Assembly (NCBI GenBank): GCA_920105625.2
Contig: OV050031.1
Span: 74,905,995-74,969,994, forward strand
Reading direction: 5' to 3'
From: Clusia tigrina
Lineage: Eukaryota; Arthropoda; Insecta; Diptera; Clusiidae
Length of the DNA stretch: 64,000 nucleotides
The notes beneath the pieces are model-generated. The model was given only the letters and a program-made list of their open reading frames with translations, searched no databases and was not told where the DNA came from. The translations under genes and the position numbers were made by a program. Every line of letters begins with the position of its first letter. Position 1 is the stretch's first letter. This document shows positions 36,322-47,565 of this stretch, piece by piece.

Positions 36322-36919
36322 CGATTGGGGGCGTCTGCTGCCTTCTCTATGCCTATATCTACCCGTATCGGCCTCAGTCGGCGTCGCAGCCTCTGTCAGC
36401 GTCCCTGTAGGCGTCTCAGTCGCAGCCGCTGTTGATTGGGAAGGTCTGCTGCCTTCGCTATGCCTATATCTACCCCTATCTGCCTCAGCCGGTGTCTCAG
36501 TCGGCGTCGCGGCCTCTGTCAGCGTCCCTGTAGGCGTCTCAGTCGCAGCCGCTGTCGATTGGGGAGGTCTGCTGCCTTCGCTATGCCTATATCTACCCCT
36601 ATCTGCCTCAGCCGGTGTCTCAGTCAGCGTCGCAACCTCTGTCAGCGTCTCTGTAGGCGTCTCAGTCGCTGCCGCTGTCGATTGGGTAGGTCTGCTGCCT
36701 TCTCTATGCCTATATCTACCCCTATCTGCCTCAGTCGGCGTCGCAACCTCTGTCAGCGTCTCTGTAGGCGTCTCAGTCGCTGCCGCTGTCGATTGGGGAG
36801 GTCTGCTGCCTTCGCTATGCCTATATCTACCCCTATCTGCCTCAGCCGGCTTCTCAGTCGGCGTCGCAGCCTCTGTCTGCGTCTCTGTAGAAATCTCAGT
36901 CGCTGCCGGTGTTGATTGA
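35120..36919 (+). other. 599-codon ORF across satellite; probably not a gene
   Basis: Starts in the Ser-Arg-Arg-Leu register (Arg/Cys-rich, LSRRLSRRRSLCQRL type) and passes at 122-bp monomers into the Val-Ser-Val-Gly register, so its two halves are translations of the same DNA in different frames. That mosaic is expected of a satellite and not of a conserved protein. The frame spans the 2,557-bp junction. Confidence 0.15.
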
Positions 36920-37590
36920 GGGGGTCTGCTGCCTTCTCTATGCCTATATCTACCCCTATCTGCCTCAGTCGGCGTCGCAGCCTCTGTCAGCGTCTCTGTA
37001 GGCGTCTCAGTCGCTGCCGCTGTCGATTGGGGAGGTCTGCTGCCTTCGCTATGCCTATATCTACCCCTATCTGCCTCAGCCGGCGTCTCAGTCGGCGTCG
37101 CAACCTCTGTCAGCGTCTCTGTAGGCGTCTCAGTCGCTGTCGCTGTCGATTGGGTAGGTCTGCTGCCTTCTCTATGCCTACATCTACCCATATCTGCCTC
37201 AGTCGGAGTCTCAGTCGGCGTCTCAGTCGGCGTCTCAGTCGGCTTCGCAGCCTTTGTCAGCGTCTCTGTATTCGTCTCAGTCACTGCCGCTGTCGATTGG
37301 GCAGGTCTGCTGCCTTCTCTATGCCTATATCTACCCCTATCTGCCCCAGTCGGCGTCGCAGCCTCTGTGAGCGTCTCTGTATTCGTCTCAGTCACTGCCG
37401 CTGTCGATTGGGCAGGCCTGCTGCCTTCTCTATGCCTATAACTACCCCTATCTGCCTCAGTCGGTATCTCAGTCGGCGTCGCAGCCTCTGGCAGCGTCTC
37501 TGTAGGCGCCTCAGGCGCTGCCGCTGTCGATTGGGGAGGCCTGCTGCCTTCTCTATGCCTATATCTACACAAATCTGCCTCAGTCGGCAT
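35929..37590 (-). other. 553-codon antisense ORF, Thr/Glu/Pro-rich; probably not a gene
   Basis: Longest reverse-strand frame. The repeat unit is 41 or 37 residues: a TETPTETLTEAATPTE segment, then ADRGRYRHREGSRP, then PQSTAAA. It superficially resembles mucin-like or intrinsically disordered repeat proteins. The minus strand has only about 10% T by consensus count, and all stops start with T, so long frames are expected. Common monomer variants change the residue in this frame (GCCTCAGTCGG/GCCTCAGCCGG gives Thr/Ala; GCAGCC/GCAACC gives Ala/Val; TTCTCTATG/TTCGCTATG gives Arg/Ser), which does not suggest purifying selection. Confidence 0.2.
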
Positions 37591-38878
37591 CTCAGTCGGC
37601 GGACCAGCCTCTATCAGTGCCTCTGTAGGCGTCTCAGTCGCGACTGCTGTCGATTGGGGGGTCTGCTACCTCCTCTATGCCTATATCTACCCCTATCTGC
37701 CTCAGTTGGCGTCTCAGTCGGCTTCGCAGCCTCTGTCAGCGTCTCTGTAGGCGTCTCAGTCGCTGCCGCTGTCGACTGGGAGGGTCTGCTACGTTCTCTA
37801 TGCCTATATCTATCCCTATCTGCCTCAGTCTGCGTCTCAGTCGGCGTCGCAGCCTCTGTCAGCGTCTCTGTAGGCGTCTCAGTCGCTGCCGCTGTCGATT
37901 GGGGTGGTCTGCTGCTTTCTATACGCCTATATCTTCCCCTATCTGCCTCAGGCGGTGTCTCAGTCGGCGTCGCAAGCTCTGTCAGCGTCTCTGTAGGCGT
38001 CTCAGGCGATGCCGCTGTCGATTGGGTAGGTCTGCTGCCTTCTCTATGCCTACATCTACCCATATCTGCCTCAGTCGGAGTCTCAGTCGGCGTCTCAGTC
38101 GGCGTCTCAGTCGGCTTCGCAGACTTTGTCAGCGTCTCTGTATTCGTCTCAGTCACTGCCGCTGTCGATTGGGCAGGTCTGCTGCCTTCTCTATGCCTAT
38201 ATCTACCCCTATCTGCCCCAGTCGGCGTCGCAGCCTCTGTGAGCGTCTCTGTATTCGTCTCAGTCACTGCCGCTGTCGATTGGGCAGGCCTGCTGCCTTC
38301 TCTATGCCTATAACTACCCCTATCTGCCTCAGTCGGTATCTCAGTCGGCGTCGCAGCCTCTGGCAGCGTCTCTGTAGGCACCTCAGGCGCTGCCGCTGTC
38401 GATTGGGGAGGCCTGCTGCCTTCTCTATGCCTATATCTACCCCAATCTGCCTCAGTCGGCATCTCATTCGGCGGACCAGCCTCTATCAGTGTCTCTGTAG
38501 GCGTCTCAGTCGCGACTGCTGTCGATTGGGGGGTCTGCTACCTCCTCTATGCCTATATCTACCCTTATCTGCCTCAGTTGGCGTCTCAGTCGGCTTCGCA
38601 GCCTCTGTCAGCGTCTCTGTAGGCGTCTCAGTCGCTGCCGCTGTCGACTGGGAGGGTCTGCTACGTTCTCTATGCCTATATCTACCCCTATCTGCCTCAG
38701 TCTGCGTCTCAGTCGGCGGCGCAGCCTCAGTCAGCGTCTCTGTAGGCGTCTCAGTCGCTGCCGCTATCGATTGGGGGGGTCTGCTGCCTTCTGTATGCTT
38801 ATATCTACCCCTATCTGCCTCTGTCGGCGTCTCAGTCGGCATCGTAGCCTCTGTCAGCGTCTCAGTCGCTACCGCTAT
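36322..38878. repeat. 2,557-bp higher-order repeat, copy 2
   Basis: Directly abuts copy 1. Divergence starts at the end, where GTCGATTGGGGGCGTC is replaced by ATCGATTGGGGGGTCTGCTACC (about 38,876). Near-identity over the full unit implies a very recent duplication or ongoing homogenisation. Confidence 0.9.
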
Positions 38879-39990
38879 CGATTGGGGGGTCTGCTACCTC
38901 CTCTATGCCTATATCTACCCCTATTTGCTCAGTCGGCGTCTCAGTCGGCGTCGCGGCCTCTGTCAACGTCTCTGTAGGTGTCTCAGTGGCTGCCCTGTCG
39001 ATTGGAGGGTTTGCTGCCTTCTCTATGCCTATAACTACCCCTATCTGCCTCAGTCGGCGTCGCAGCCTCTGTCAGCGTCTCTGTAGGCGCCACAGTCGCT
39101 GCCGCTGTCGATTGGGGGGTCTGCTGCCTTCTCTACGCCTATATCTACCCCTATCTGCCCCAGTCGGCGTCGCAGCCTCTGTCAGCGTATCTGTAGGCGT
39201 CTCAGTCACTGCCGCTGTCGATTGGGGGCGTCTGCTGCCTTCTCTATGCCTATATCTACCCCTATCTGCCTCAGTCGGCATCTCAGTCGGCGGACCAGCC
39301 TCTATCAGTGTCTCTGTAGGCGTCTCAGTCGCTACTGCTGTCGATTGGGGGGTCTGCTGCCTTCTCTATGCCTATATCTACCCCTATCTGCCTCAGTCGA
39401 CTTCTCAGTCGGCGTCGCAGCCTCTGTCAGTGTCTCTGTAGGCGTCTCAGTCGCCGCCGCTGCCGATTGGGGGGCCTGCTGCCTTCTCTATGCCAAAATC
39501 TACCCCTATCTGAATCAATGGGCGTCTCAGTCGGCGTCGCAGCCTCTGTCAGCGTCTCTGTATGCATCTCAGTCGCTGCCGCTGTCGATTGGGGGGTCTG
39601 CTGCCTTCTCTATGCCTATATCTACCCCTATCTGCCTCAGTTAGCGTCGCAGCCTCTGTCAGCGTATCTGTAGGCGTCTCAGTCACTGCCGCTGTCGATT
39701 GGGGGCGTCTGCTGCCTTCTCTATGCCTATATCTACCCGTATCGGCCTCAGTCGACGGACCAGCCTCTATCAGTGTCTCTGTAGGCGTCTCAGTCGCTCC
39801 TGCTCTCGATTGGGGGGGGTCTGCTGCCTTCTCTATGCCTATATCTACCCCTATTTGCCTCAGTCGGCGTCTCAGTCGGCGTCCAAGGCTCTGTCAGCGT
39901 CTCTGTAGGCGTCTCAGTCGGCGTAGCAACCTCTGTCAGCGTCTCTTTAGGCGTCTCTGTAGGCGTCTCAGTCTCTGCCGCTATCGATTA

Positions 39991-40002
39991 GGGGGGGGGG
40001 GG
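39991..40002. repeat. Poly-G tract, 12 G
   Basis: After CTATCGATTA, before TCTGCTATCTTCTG, in the monomer following CTCTTTAGGCGTCTC. Confidence 0.9.
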
Positions 40003-40679
40003 TCTGCTATCTTCTGTATGCTTATATATACCCCTATCTGCCTCAGTCGACGTCGCAGTCGGCGTCGCAGACTCTGTCAGCGTCTCTGTAGGTGTCTCAG
40101 TCGCTACTGCTGTCGATTGGGGGGGTCTGCTGTCTTCTCTATGAATATATCTACCCCTATCTGCCTCAGTCGGCGTCTCAGTCGGCGTCGCGGCCTGTGT
40201 CAGTGTCTCTGTAGGCGTCTCAGTCGCTGCCGCTGTCGATTGGGTGGTCTGCTGCCTTCTCGATGCCTATATCTACCCCTATCTGCCTCAGTCGGCATCT
40301 CAGTCGGCGTCGCAGCCTCTGTCAGCGTCTCTGTAACCATCTCAGTCGCTGCCGCTGTCGATCGAGAGGTCTGCTGCCTACTCTATGCCAATATCTACCC
40401 CTATCTGCCTCAGTCGGCGTCGCAGCCTCTGTCAGCGTCTCTGTAGGCGTCTCAATCGCTGCCGCTGTCGATTGGGTGGTCTGCTGCCTTCTCGATGCCT
40501 ATATCTACCCCTATCTGCCTCAGTCGGCATCTCAGTCGCGTCGCAGCCTCTGTCAGCGTCTCTGTAGGCATCTCAGTCGCTGCCGCTGTCGATCGAGAGG
40601 TCTGCTGCCTACTCTATGCCAATATCTACCTCTATCTGCCTCAGTCGGCGTCGCGGCCTCTGTCAGCGTCTCTGTAGGC

Positions 40680-40820
40680 ATCTCAGTCGCTGCCGCTGTC
40701 ATTTGTAGGTTCTGCTACCCTCTCTATGCCTATATCTACCCGTATCTGCCTCAGTCGGCGCCTCAGTCTGCGTCGCAGCTCTGCCAGCGTCTCTGTAAGC
40801 GATTCTGTACCCGCCGCTGT
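40680..40820. repeat. Marker monomer M1, copy 2
   Basis: Same module; ends GATTCTGTACCCGCC instead of GATTCTCTAGCTGCC. Confidence 0.87.
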
Positions 40821-41602
40821 CGATTGGGGGGGTCTGCTGCGTTCTCTATGCCTACATCTACCCATATCTGCCTCAGTCGGAGTCTCAGTCGGCGTCTCAG
40901 TCGGCGTCTCAGTCGGCTTCGCAGCCTCTGTCAGCGTCTCTGTATTCGTCTCAGTCACTGCCGCTATCGATTGGGCAGGTCTGCTGCCTTCTCTGTGCCT
41001 ATATCTACCCCTATCTGCCCCAGTCGGCGTCGCAGCCTCTTTCAGCGTCTCTGTATTCGTCTCAGTCCCTGCCGCTGTCGACTGGGAGGGTCTGCTACGT
41101 TCTCTATGCCTATATCTACCCCTATCTGCCTCAGTCGGCATCTCAGTTGGCGTCGCAGCCTCTGTCAGCGTCTCTGTAAGCGTGTCAATCGCCGCCGTTG
41201 TCGTTTAGGGGGTATGCTGCCTTCTCTATGCCTATATCTACCCCTATCTGCCTCAGTCTGCGTCTCAGTCGGCGTCGCAGCCTCAGTCAGCGTCTCTGTA
41301 GGCGTCTCAGTCGCTGCCGCTGTCGATTGGGGGGTCTGCTGCCTTTTCTGTACCTATATCTACCCCTATCTGCCTCAGTCGGCGTCTCAGTCGGCGTCCC
41401 AGCCTCTGTCAGTGTCTCTGTAGGTGTCTCAGTCGCTGCCGCTGTTGATTGGGGGGTCTGCTGCCTTCTCTATGCCTATATATACCCCTATCTGAATCAG
41501 TCGGCATCTCAGTCGGCGTCGCAGCGTCTGTCAGCGTCTCTGCAGGTGTCTCAGTCGCTGCCGCTGTCGATTGGGGAGGTCTGCTGCCTTCTCTATGCCT
41601 AT

Positions 41603-41705
41603 ATCTGCCCTTATTTGCTTCAATCGGTATTTCATTCGCATCGCAGCTTCTCAGCATCTCTGTAGGTGTCTCAGTCGCTGCCGCTGTCGATTGAGGGGTT
41701 TGCTG
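41603..41705. repeat. Marker monomer M2, copy 4
   Basis: Counterpart of copy 1 at about +14,579 bp; reads TCAGCATCTC. Confidence 0.87.
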
Positions 41706-43410
41706 CCTTCTCTATGCCTATAACTACCCCTATCTGCCTCAGTCGGTATCTCAGTCGGCGTCGCAGCCTCTGGCAGCGTCTCTGTAGGCGCCTCAGGCGC
41801 TGCCGCTGTCGATTGGGGAGGCCTGCTGCCTTCTCTATGCCTATATCTACCCCAATCTGCCTCAGTTGGCATCTCAGTCGGCGGACCAGCCTCTATCAGT
41901 GTCTCTGTAGGCGTCTCAGTCGCTACTGCTGTCGATTGGGGGGTCTGTTACCTCCTCTATGCCTATATCTACCCTTATGTGCCTCAGTTGGCGTCTCAGT
42001 CGGCTTCGCAGCCTCTGTCAGCGTCTCTGTAGGCGTGTCAGTCGCTGCCGCTGTCGACTGGGAGGGTCTGCTACGTTCTCTATGCCAATATCTACCCCTA
42101 TCTGCCTCAGTCGGCATCTCAGTCGGCGTCGCAGCCTCTGTCAGCGTCTCTGTAAACGTGTCAATCGCCGCCGCTGTCGTTTAGGGGGTATGCTGCCTTG
42201 TCTATGCCTATATCTACCCCTATCTGCCTCAGTCTGCGTCTCAGTCGGCGTCGCAACCTCAGTCAGCGTCTCTGTAAGCGTCTCAGTCGCTGCCGCTGTC
42301 GATTGGGGGGGTCTGCTGCCTTCTCTATACCTATATCTACCCCTATCTGCCTCAGTCGGCGTCTCAGTCGGCGTCCCAGCCTCTGTCGGTGTCTCTGTAG
42401 GTGTCTCAGTCGCTGCCGCAGTTGATTGGGGGGTGTGCTGCCTTCTCTATGCCTATATCTACCCCTATCTGAATCAGTCGGCATCTCAGTCGGCGTCGCA
42501 GCCTCTGTCAGCGTCTCTGTAAGCGTGTCAATCGCCGCCGCTGTCGATTGGGGGGTATGCTGCCTTCTCTATGCCTATATCTACAACTATCTGCCAAAGT
42601 CGGCGATTCAGTCGGCGTCGCAGCCTCTGTCAGAGTCTCTGTAAGCGTGTCAATCGCCGCCGCTGTCGATTGGGGGGTATGCTGCCTTCTCTATGCCTAT
42701 ATCTACCCCTATCTGCCTCAGTCTGCGTTTCAGTCGGCGTCGCAGCCTCAGTCACCATCTCTGTAGGCGTCTCAGTCTCTGCCGCTATCGATTGGGGGCG
42801 GTCTGCTACCTTCTGTATGCTTATATCTACCCCTATCTGCCTCAGTCGGCATCTCAGCCACCGTCGCAGCCTCTGTCAGCGTCTCTGTAGGTATGTCAGT
42901 CGCTGCCGCTGTCGATCGGGGGGGTCTGCTGCCTTCTCTATGCCCATATCTAGCCCTATCTGCCTCAGTCGCCGTCTCAGTCGGCGTCGCGGCCTCTGTC
43001 AGCGTCTCTGTAGGCGTCTCAGTCGCTGCCGCTGTCGATTGGGGAGGTCTGCTGCCTTCGCTATGCCTATATCTACCCCTATCTGCCTCAGCCGGCGTCT
43101 CAGTCGGCGTCGCAACCTCTGTCAGCGTGTCTGTAGGCGTCTCAGTCGCTGTCGCTGTCGATTGGGTAGGTCTGCTGCCTGCTCTATGCCTATATCTACC
43201 CCTATCTGCCTCAGTCGGCGTCGCAACCTCTGTCAGCGTCTCTGTAGGCGTCTCAGTCGCTGCCGCTGTCGATTGGGGAGGTCTGCTGCCTTCGCTATGC
43301 CTTTATCTACCCCTATCTGCCTCAGCCGGCGTCTCAGTTGGCGTCGCGGCCTCTGTCAGCGTCTCGTTAGGCGTCTCTGTAGGCGTCTCAGTCTCTGCCG
43401 CTATCGATTA

Positions 43411-43422
43411 GGGGGGGGGGGG
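43411..43422. repeat. Poly-G tract, 12 G
   Basis: Same length and immediate context as the tract at 39,991, 3,420 bp away, so probably a duplicate of it. Confidence 0.9.
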
Positions 43423-44334
43423 TCTGCTATCTTCTGTATGCTTATATCTACCCCTATCTGCCTCAGTCGGCGGCTCAGTCACCGTCGCAGCCTCTGTCAG
43501 CGTCTCTGTATGCATCTCAGTCGCTGCCGCTGTCGATTGGGGGGTCTGCTGCCTTCTCTATGCCTATATCTACCCCTATCTGCCTCAGTCGGCGTCGCAG
43601 CCTCTGTCAGCGTATCTGTCGGCATCTCAGTTACTGCCGATGTCGATTGGGGGCGTCTGCTGCCTTCTCTACGCCTATATCTACCCCTATCTGCCTCAGT
43701 CGGCATCTCAGTCGGCGGACCAGCCTCTATCAGTGTCTCTGTAGGCGTCTCAGTCGCTACTGCTGTCGATTGGGGCAGTCTGCTGTCTTCTCTATGCCTA
43801 TATCTACCCCTATCTGCCTCAGTCGGCATCTCAGTCGGCGTCGCAGCCTCTGTCAGAGTCTCTGTAGGCATCTCAGTCGCTGCCGCTGTCGATCGAGAGG
43901 TCTGCTGCCTACTCTATGCCAATATCTACCCCTATCTGCCTCAGTCGGCGTCGCAGCCTCTATCAGCGTCTCTGTAGGCGTCTCAATCGCTGCCGCTGTC
44001 GATTGGGTGGTCTGCTGCCTTCCCGATGCCTATATCTACCCCTATCTGCCTCAGTCGGCATCTCAGTCGGCGTCGCAGCCTCTGTCAGCGTCTCTGTAGG
44101 CATCTCATTCGCTGCCGCTGTCGATAGAGAATTCTGCTGCCTACTCTATGCCAATATCTACCCCTATCTGCCTCAGTCGGCGTCGCAGCCTCTGTCAGCA
44201 TCTCTGTAGGCATCTCAGTCGCTGCCGCTGTCGATCGGGGGGTCTGCTGCCTTCTCTATACCTATATCTACCCCTATCTGCCTCAGTCGGCGTCTCAGTC
44301 GGCGTCGCGGCCTCTGTCAGCGTCTCTGTAGGCG

Positions 44335-44472
44335 TCTCAGTCGCTGCCGCTGCCATTTGTAGGTTCTGCTTCCCTCTCTATGCCTATATCTACCCGTATC
44401 TGCCTCAGTCGGCGCCTCAGTCTGCGTCGCAGCTCTGCCAGCGTCTCTGTAAGCGATTCTCTAGCTGCCGCT
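44335..44472. repeat. Marker monomer M1, copy 3
   Basis: Begins GCTGCCATTTGTAGG and has GCTTCCCTC for GCTACCCTC. Confidence 0.87.
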
Positions 44473-44766
44473 GTCGATTGGGGGGGTCTGCTGCGTTCTC
44501 TATGCCTACATCTACCCATATCTGCCTCAGTCGGAGTCTCAGTCGGCGTCTCAGTCGGCGTCTCAGTCGGCTTCGCAGCCTCTGTCAGCGTCTCTGTATT
44601 CGTCTCAGTCACTGCCGCTGTCGATTGGGCAGGTCTGCTGCCTTCTCTATGCCTATATCTACCCCTATCTGCCCCAGTCGGCGTCGCAACCTCTGTCAGC
44701 GTCTCTGTATTCGTCTCAGTCACTGCCGCTGTCGATTGGGCAGGTCTGCTGCCTTCTCTATGCCTA

Positions 44767-44872
44767 TATCTGCCCTTATTTGCTTCAATCGGTATTTCAT
44801 TCGCATCGCAGATTCTCAGCGTCTCTGTAGGTGTCTCAGTCGCTGCCGCTGTCGATTGAGGGGTTTGCTGCC
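44767..44872. repeat. Marker monomer M2, copy 5
   Basis: Counterpart of copy 2 at about +15,007 bp; shares GCAGATTCTC with it. Confidence 0.87.
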
Positions 44873-47565
44873 TTCTCTATGCCTATAACTACCCCTATCT
44901 GCTTCAGTCGGTATCTCAGTCGGCGTCGCAGCCTCTGGCAGCGTCTTTGTAGGCGCATCAGGCGCTGCCGCTGTCGATTGGGGAGGCCTGCTGCCTTCTC
45001 TATGCCTATATCTACCCCAATCTGCCTCAGTCGGCATCTCAGTCGGCGGACCAGCCTCTATCAGTGTCTCTGTAGGCGTCTCAGTCGCGACTGCTGTCGA
45101 TTGGGGGGTCTGCTACCTCCTCTATGCCTATATCTACCCTTATCTGCCTCAGTTGGCGTCTTAGTCGGCTTCGCAGCCTCTGTCAGCGTCTCTGTAGGCG
45201 TCTCAGTCGCTGCCGCTGTCGACTGGGAGGGTCTGCTACGTTCTCTATGCCTATATCTTCCCCTATCTGCCTCAGTCTGCGTCTCGGTCGGCGTCGCAGC
45301 CTCAGTCAGCGTCTCTGTAGGCGTCTCAGTCGCTGCCGCTGTCGATTGGGGGGTCTGCTGCCTTCTCTATACCTATATCTACCCCTATCTGCCTCAGTCG
45401 GCGTCTCAGTCGGCGTCCCAGCCTCTGTCAGTGTCTCTGTAGGTGTCTTAGTCGCTGCCGCTGTTGATTGGGGGGTCTGCTGCCTTCTCTATGCCTATAT
45501 CTACCCCTATCTGCCTCAGTCGGCGTCTCAGTCGTAGTCGCAGCCTCTGTCAGCGTCTCTGTAGGCGTCTCATTCGGCTTCGCAGCCTTTGTCAGCATCT
45601 CTTTAGGTGTCTCTGTAGGCGGCTCAGTCTCTGCCGCTTTCGATTGGGGGGGTCTGCTGCCTTCTGTATGCTTATATCTACCCCTATCTGAATCAGTCGG
45701 CATCTCAGTCGGCGTCGCAGCCTCTGTCAGCGTCTCTGTAAGCGTGTCAATCGCCGCCGCTGTCGATTGGGGGGTATTCTGCCTTCTCTATGCTTATATC
45801 TACCCCTATCTGCCAAAGTCGGCGTTTCAGTCGGCGTCGCAGCCTCTGTCAGCGTATCTGTAAGCGTGTCAATCGTCGCCGCTGTCGATTGGGGGGTATG
45901 CTGCCTTCTCTATGCCTATATCTACCCCTATCTGCCTCAGTCGGAGTCTCAGTCGGTGTCTCAGTCGGCGTCTCAGTCGGCTTCGCAGCCTCTGTCAGCG
46001 TCTCTGTATTCGTCTCAGTCATTGCCGCTGTCGATTGGGCAGGTCTGCTGCCTTCTCTATGCCTATATCTACCCCTATCTGCCTCAGCCGGCGTCTCAGT
46101 CGGCGTCGCAACCTCTGTCAGCGTCTCTGTAGGCGTCTCAGTCGCTGTCGCTGTCGATTGGGTAGGTCTGCTGCCTTCGCTATGCCTATATCTACCCCTA
46201 TCTGCCTCAGTCGGCGTCGCAGCCTCAGTCACCGTCTCTGTAGGCGTCTCAGTCTCTGCCGCTATCGATTGGGGGCGGTCTGCTACCTTCTGTATGCTTA
46301 TATCTACCCCTATCTGCCTCAGTCGGCGTCTCAGTCACCGTCGCAGCCTCTGTCAGCGTCTCTGTAGGCATCTCAGTCGCTGCCGCTGTCGATCGGGGGG
46401 TCTGCTGCCTTCTCTATGCCCATATCTAGCCCTATCTGCCTCAGTCGCCGTCTCAGTCGGCGTCGCGGCCTCTGTCAGCGTCTCTGTAGGCGTCTCAGTC
46501 GCTGCCGCTGTCGATTGGGGAGGTCTGCTGCCTTCTCTATGCCTATATCTACCCCTATCTGCCTCAGCCGGCGTCTCAGTCGGCGTCGCAACCTCTGTCA
46601 GCGTCTCTGTAGGCGTCTCAGTCGCTGTCGCTGTCGATTGGGTAGGTCTGCTGCCTTCGCTATGCCTATATCTACCCCTATCTGCCTCAGTCGGCGTCGC
46701 AACCTCTGTCAGCGTCTCTGTAGGCATCTCAGTCGCTGCCGCTGTCGATTGGGGAGGTCTGCTGCCTTCGCTATGCCTATATCTACCCCTATCTGCCTCA
46801 GCCGGCGTCTCAGTCGGCGTCGTAGCCTCTGTCAGCGTCTCTGTAGGAATCTCAGTCGCTGCCGGTGTTGATTGAGGGGGTCTGCTGCCTTCTCTATGCC
46901 TATATCTACCCCTATCTGCCTCAGTCGGCGTCGCAGCCTCTGTCAGCGTCTCTGTAGGCGTCTCAGTCGCTGCCGCTGTCGATTGGGGAGGTCTGCTGCC
47001 TTCGCTATGCCTATATCTACCCCTATCTGCCTCAGCCGGCGTCTCAGTCGGCGTCGCAACCTCTGTCAGCGTCTCTGTAGGAAGCTCAGTCGCTGCCGGT
47101 GTTGATTGAGGGGGTCTGCTGCCTTCTCTATGCCTATATCTACCCCTATCTGCCTCAGTCGGCGTCTCAGTCTGTGTCGCAGCCTCTGTCAGCATCTCTG
47201 TAGGCATCTCAGTCGCTGCCGATCGGGGGGTCTGCTGCCTTCTCTATGCCTATATCTACCCCTATCTGCCTCAGTCGGAGTCTCAGTCGGTGTCTCAGTC
47301 GGCGTCTCAGTCGGCTTCGCAGCCTCTGTCAGCGTCTCTGTATTCGTCTCAGTCATTGCCGCTGTCGATTGGGCAGGTCTGCTGCCTTCTCTATGCCTAT
47401 ATCTACCCCTATCTGCCCCAGTCGGCGTCGCAGGCTCTGTCAGCGTCTCTGTATTCGTCTCAGTCACTGCCGCTGTCGATTGGGCAGGTCTGCTGCCTTC
47501 TCTATGCCTATATCTACCCCTATCTGCCTCAGTCGACGTCGCAACCTCTGTCAGCGTCTCTGTAG

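Larger units (their letters stand above)
38879..47565. repeat. B2: middle of subarray B
   Basis: Mixed 111-123-bp monomers. Contains marker M1 (40.7 and 44.35 kb), marker M2 (41.6 and 44.77 kb), two 12-G tracts, and a run of short variants with GATCGAGAGGTCTGC or GATAGAGAATTCTGC at 40,361, 40,591, 43,891 and 44,122. Long-range match to B1 as described there. I see no non-satellite DNA. Confidence 0.8.

Noticed and set aside
39991..40002. G-quadruplex at poly-G tracts
   Set aside because: Single G-runs with no further G3 runs close by. Intramolecular four-run quadruplexes are not evident, though the 14-G tract could not be fully excluded.
30171..47105. Arg/Cys-rich forward ORFs (SRRLSRRRNLCQRL type) as protamine-like or antimicrobial peptides
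   Set aside because: The composition comes from the GTCNNN hexamers read in another register and recurs wherever the satellite does. There is no separate gene structure.
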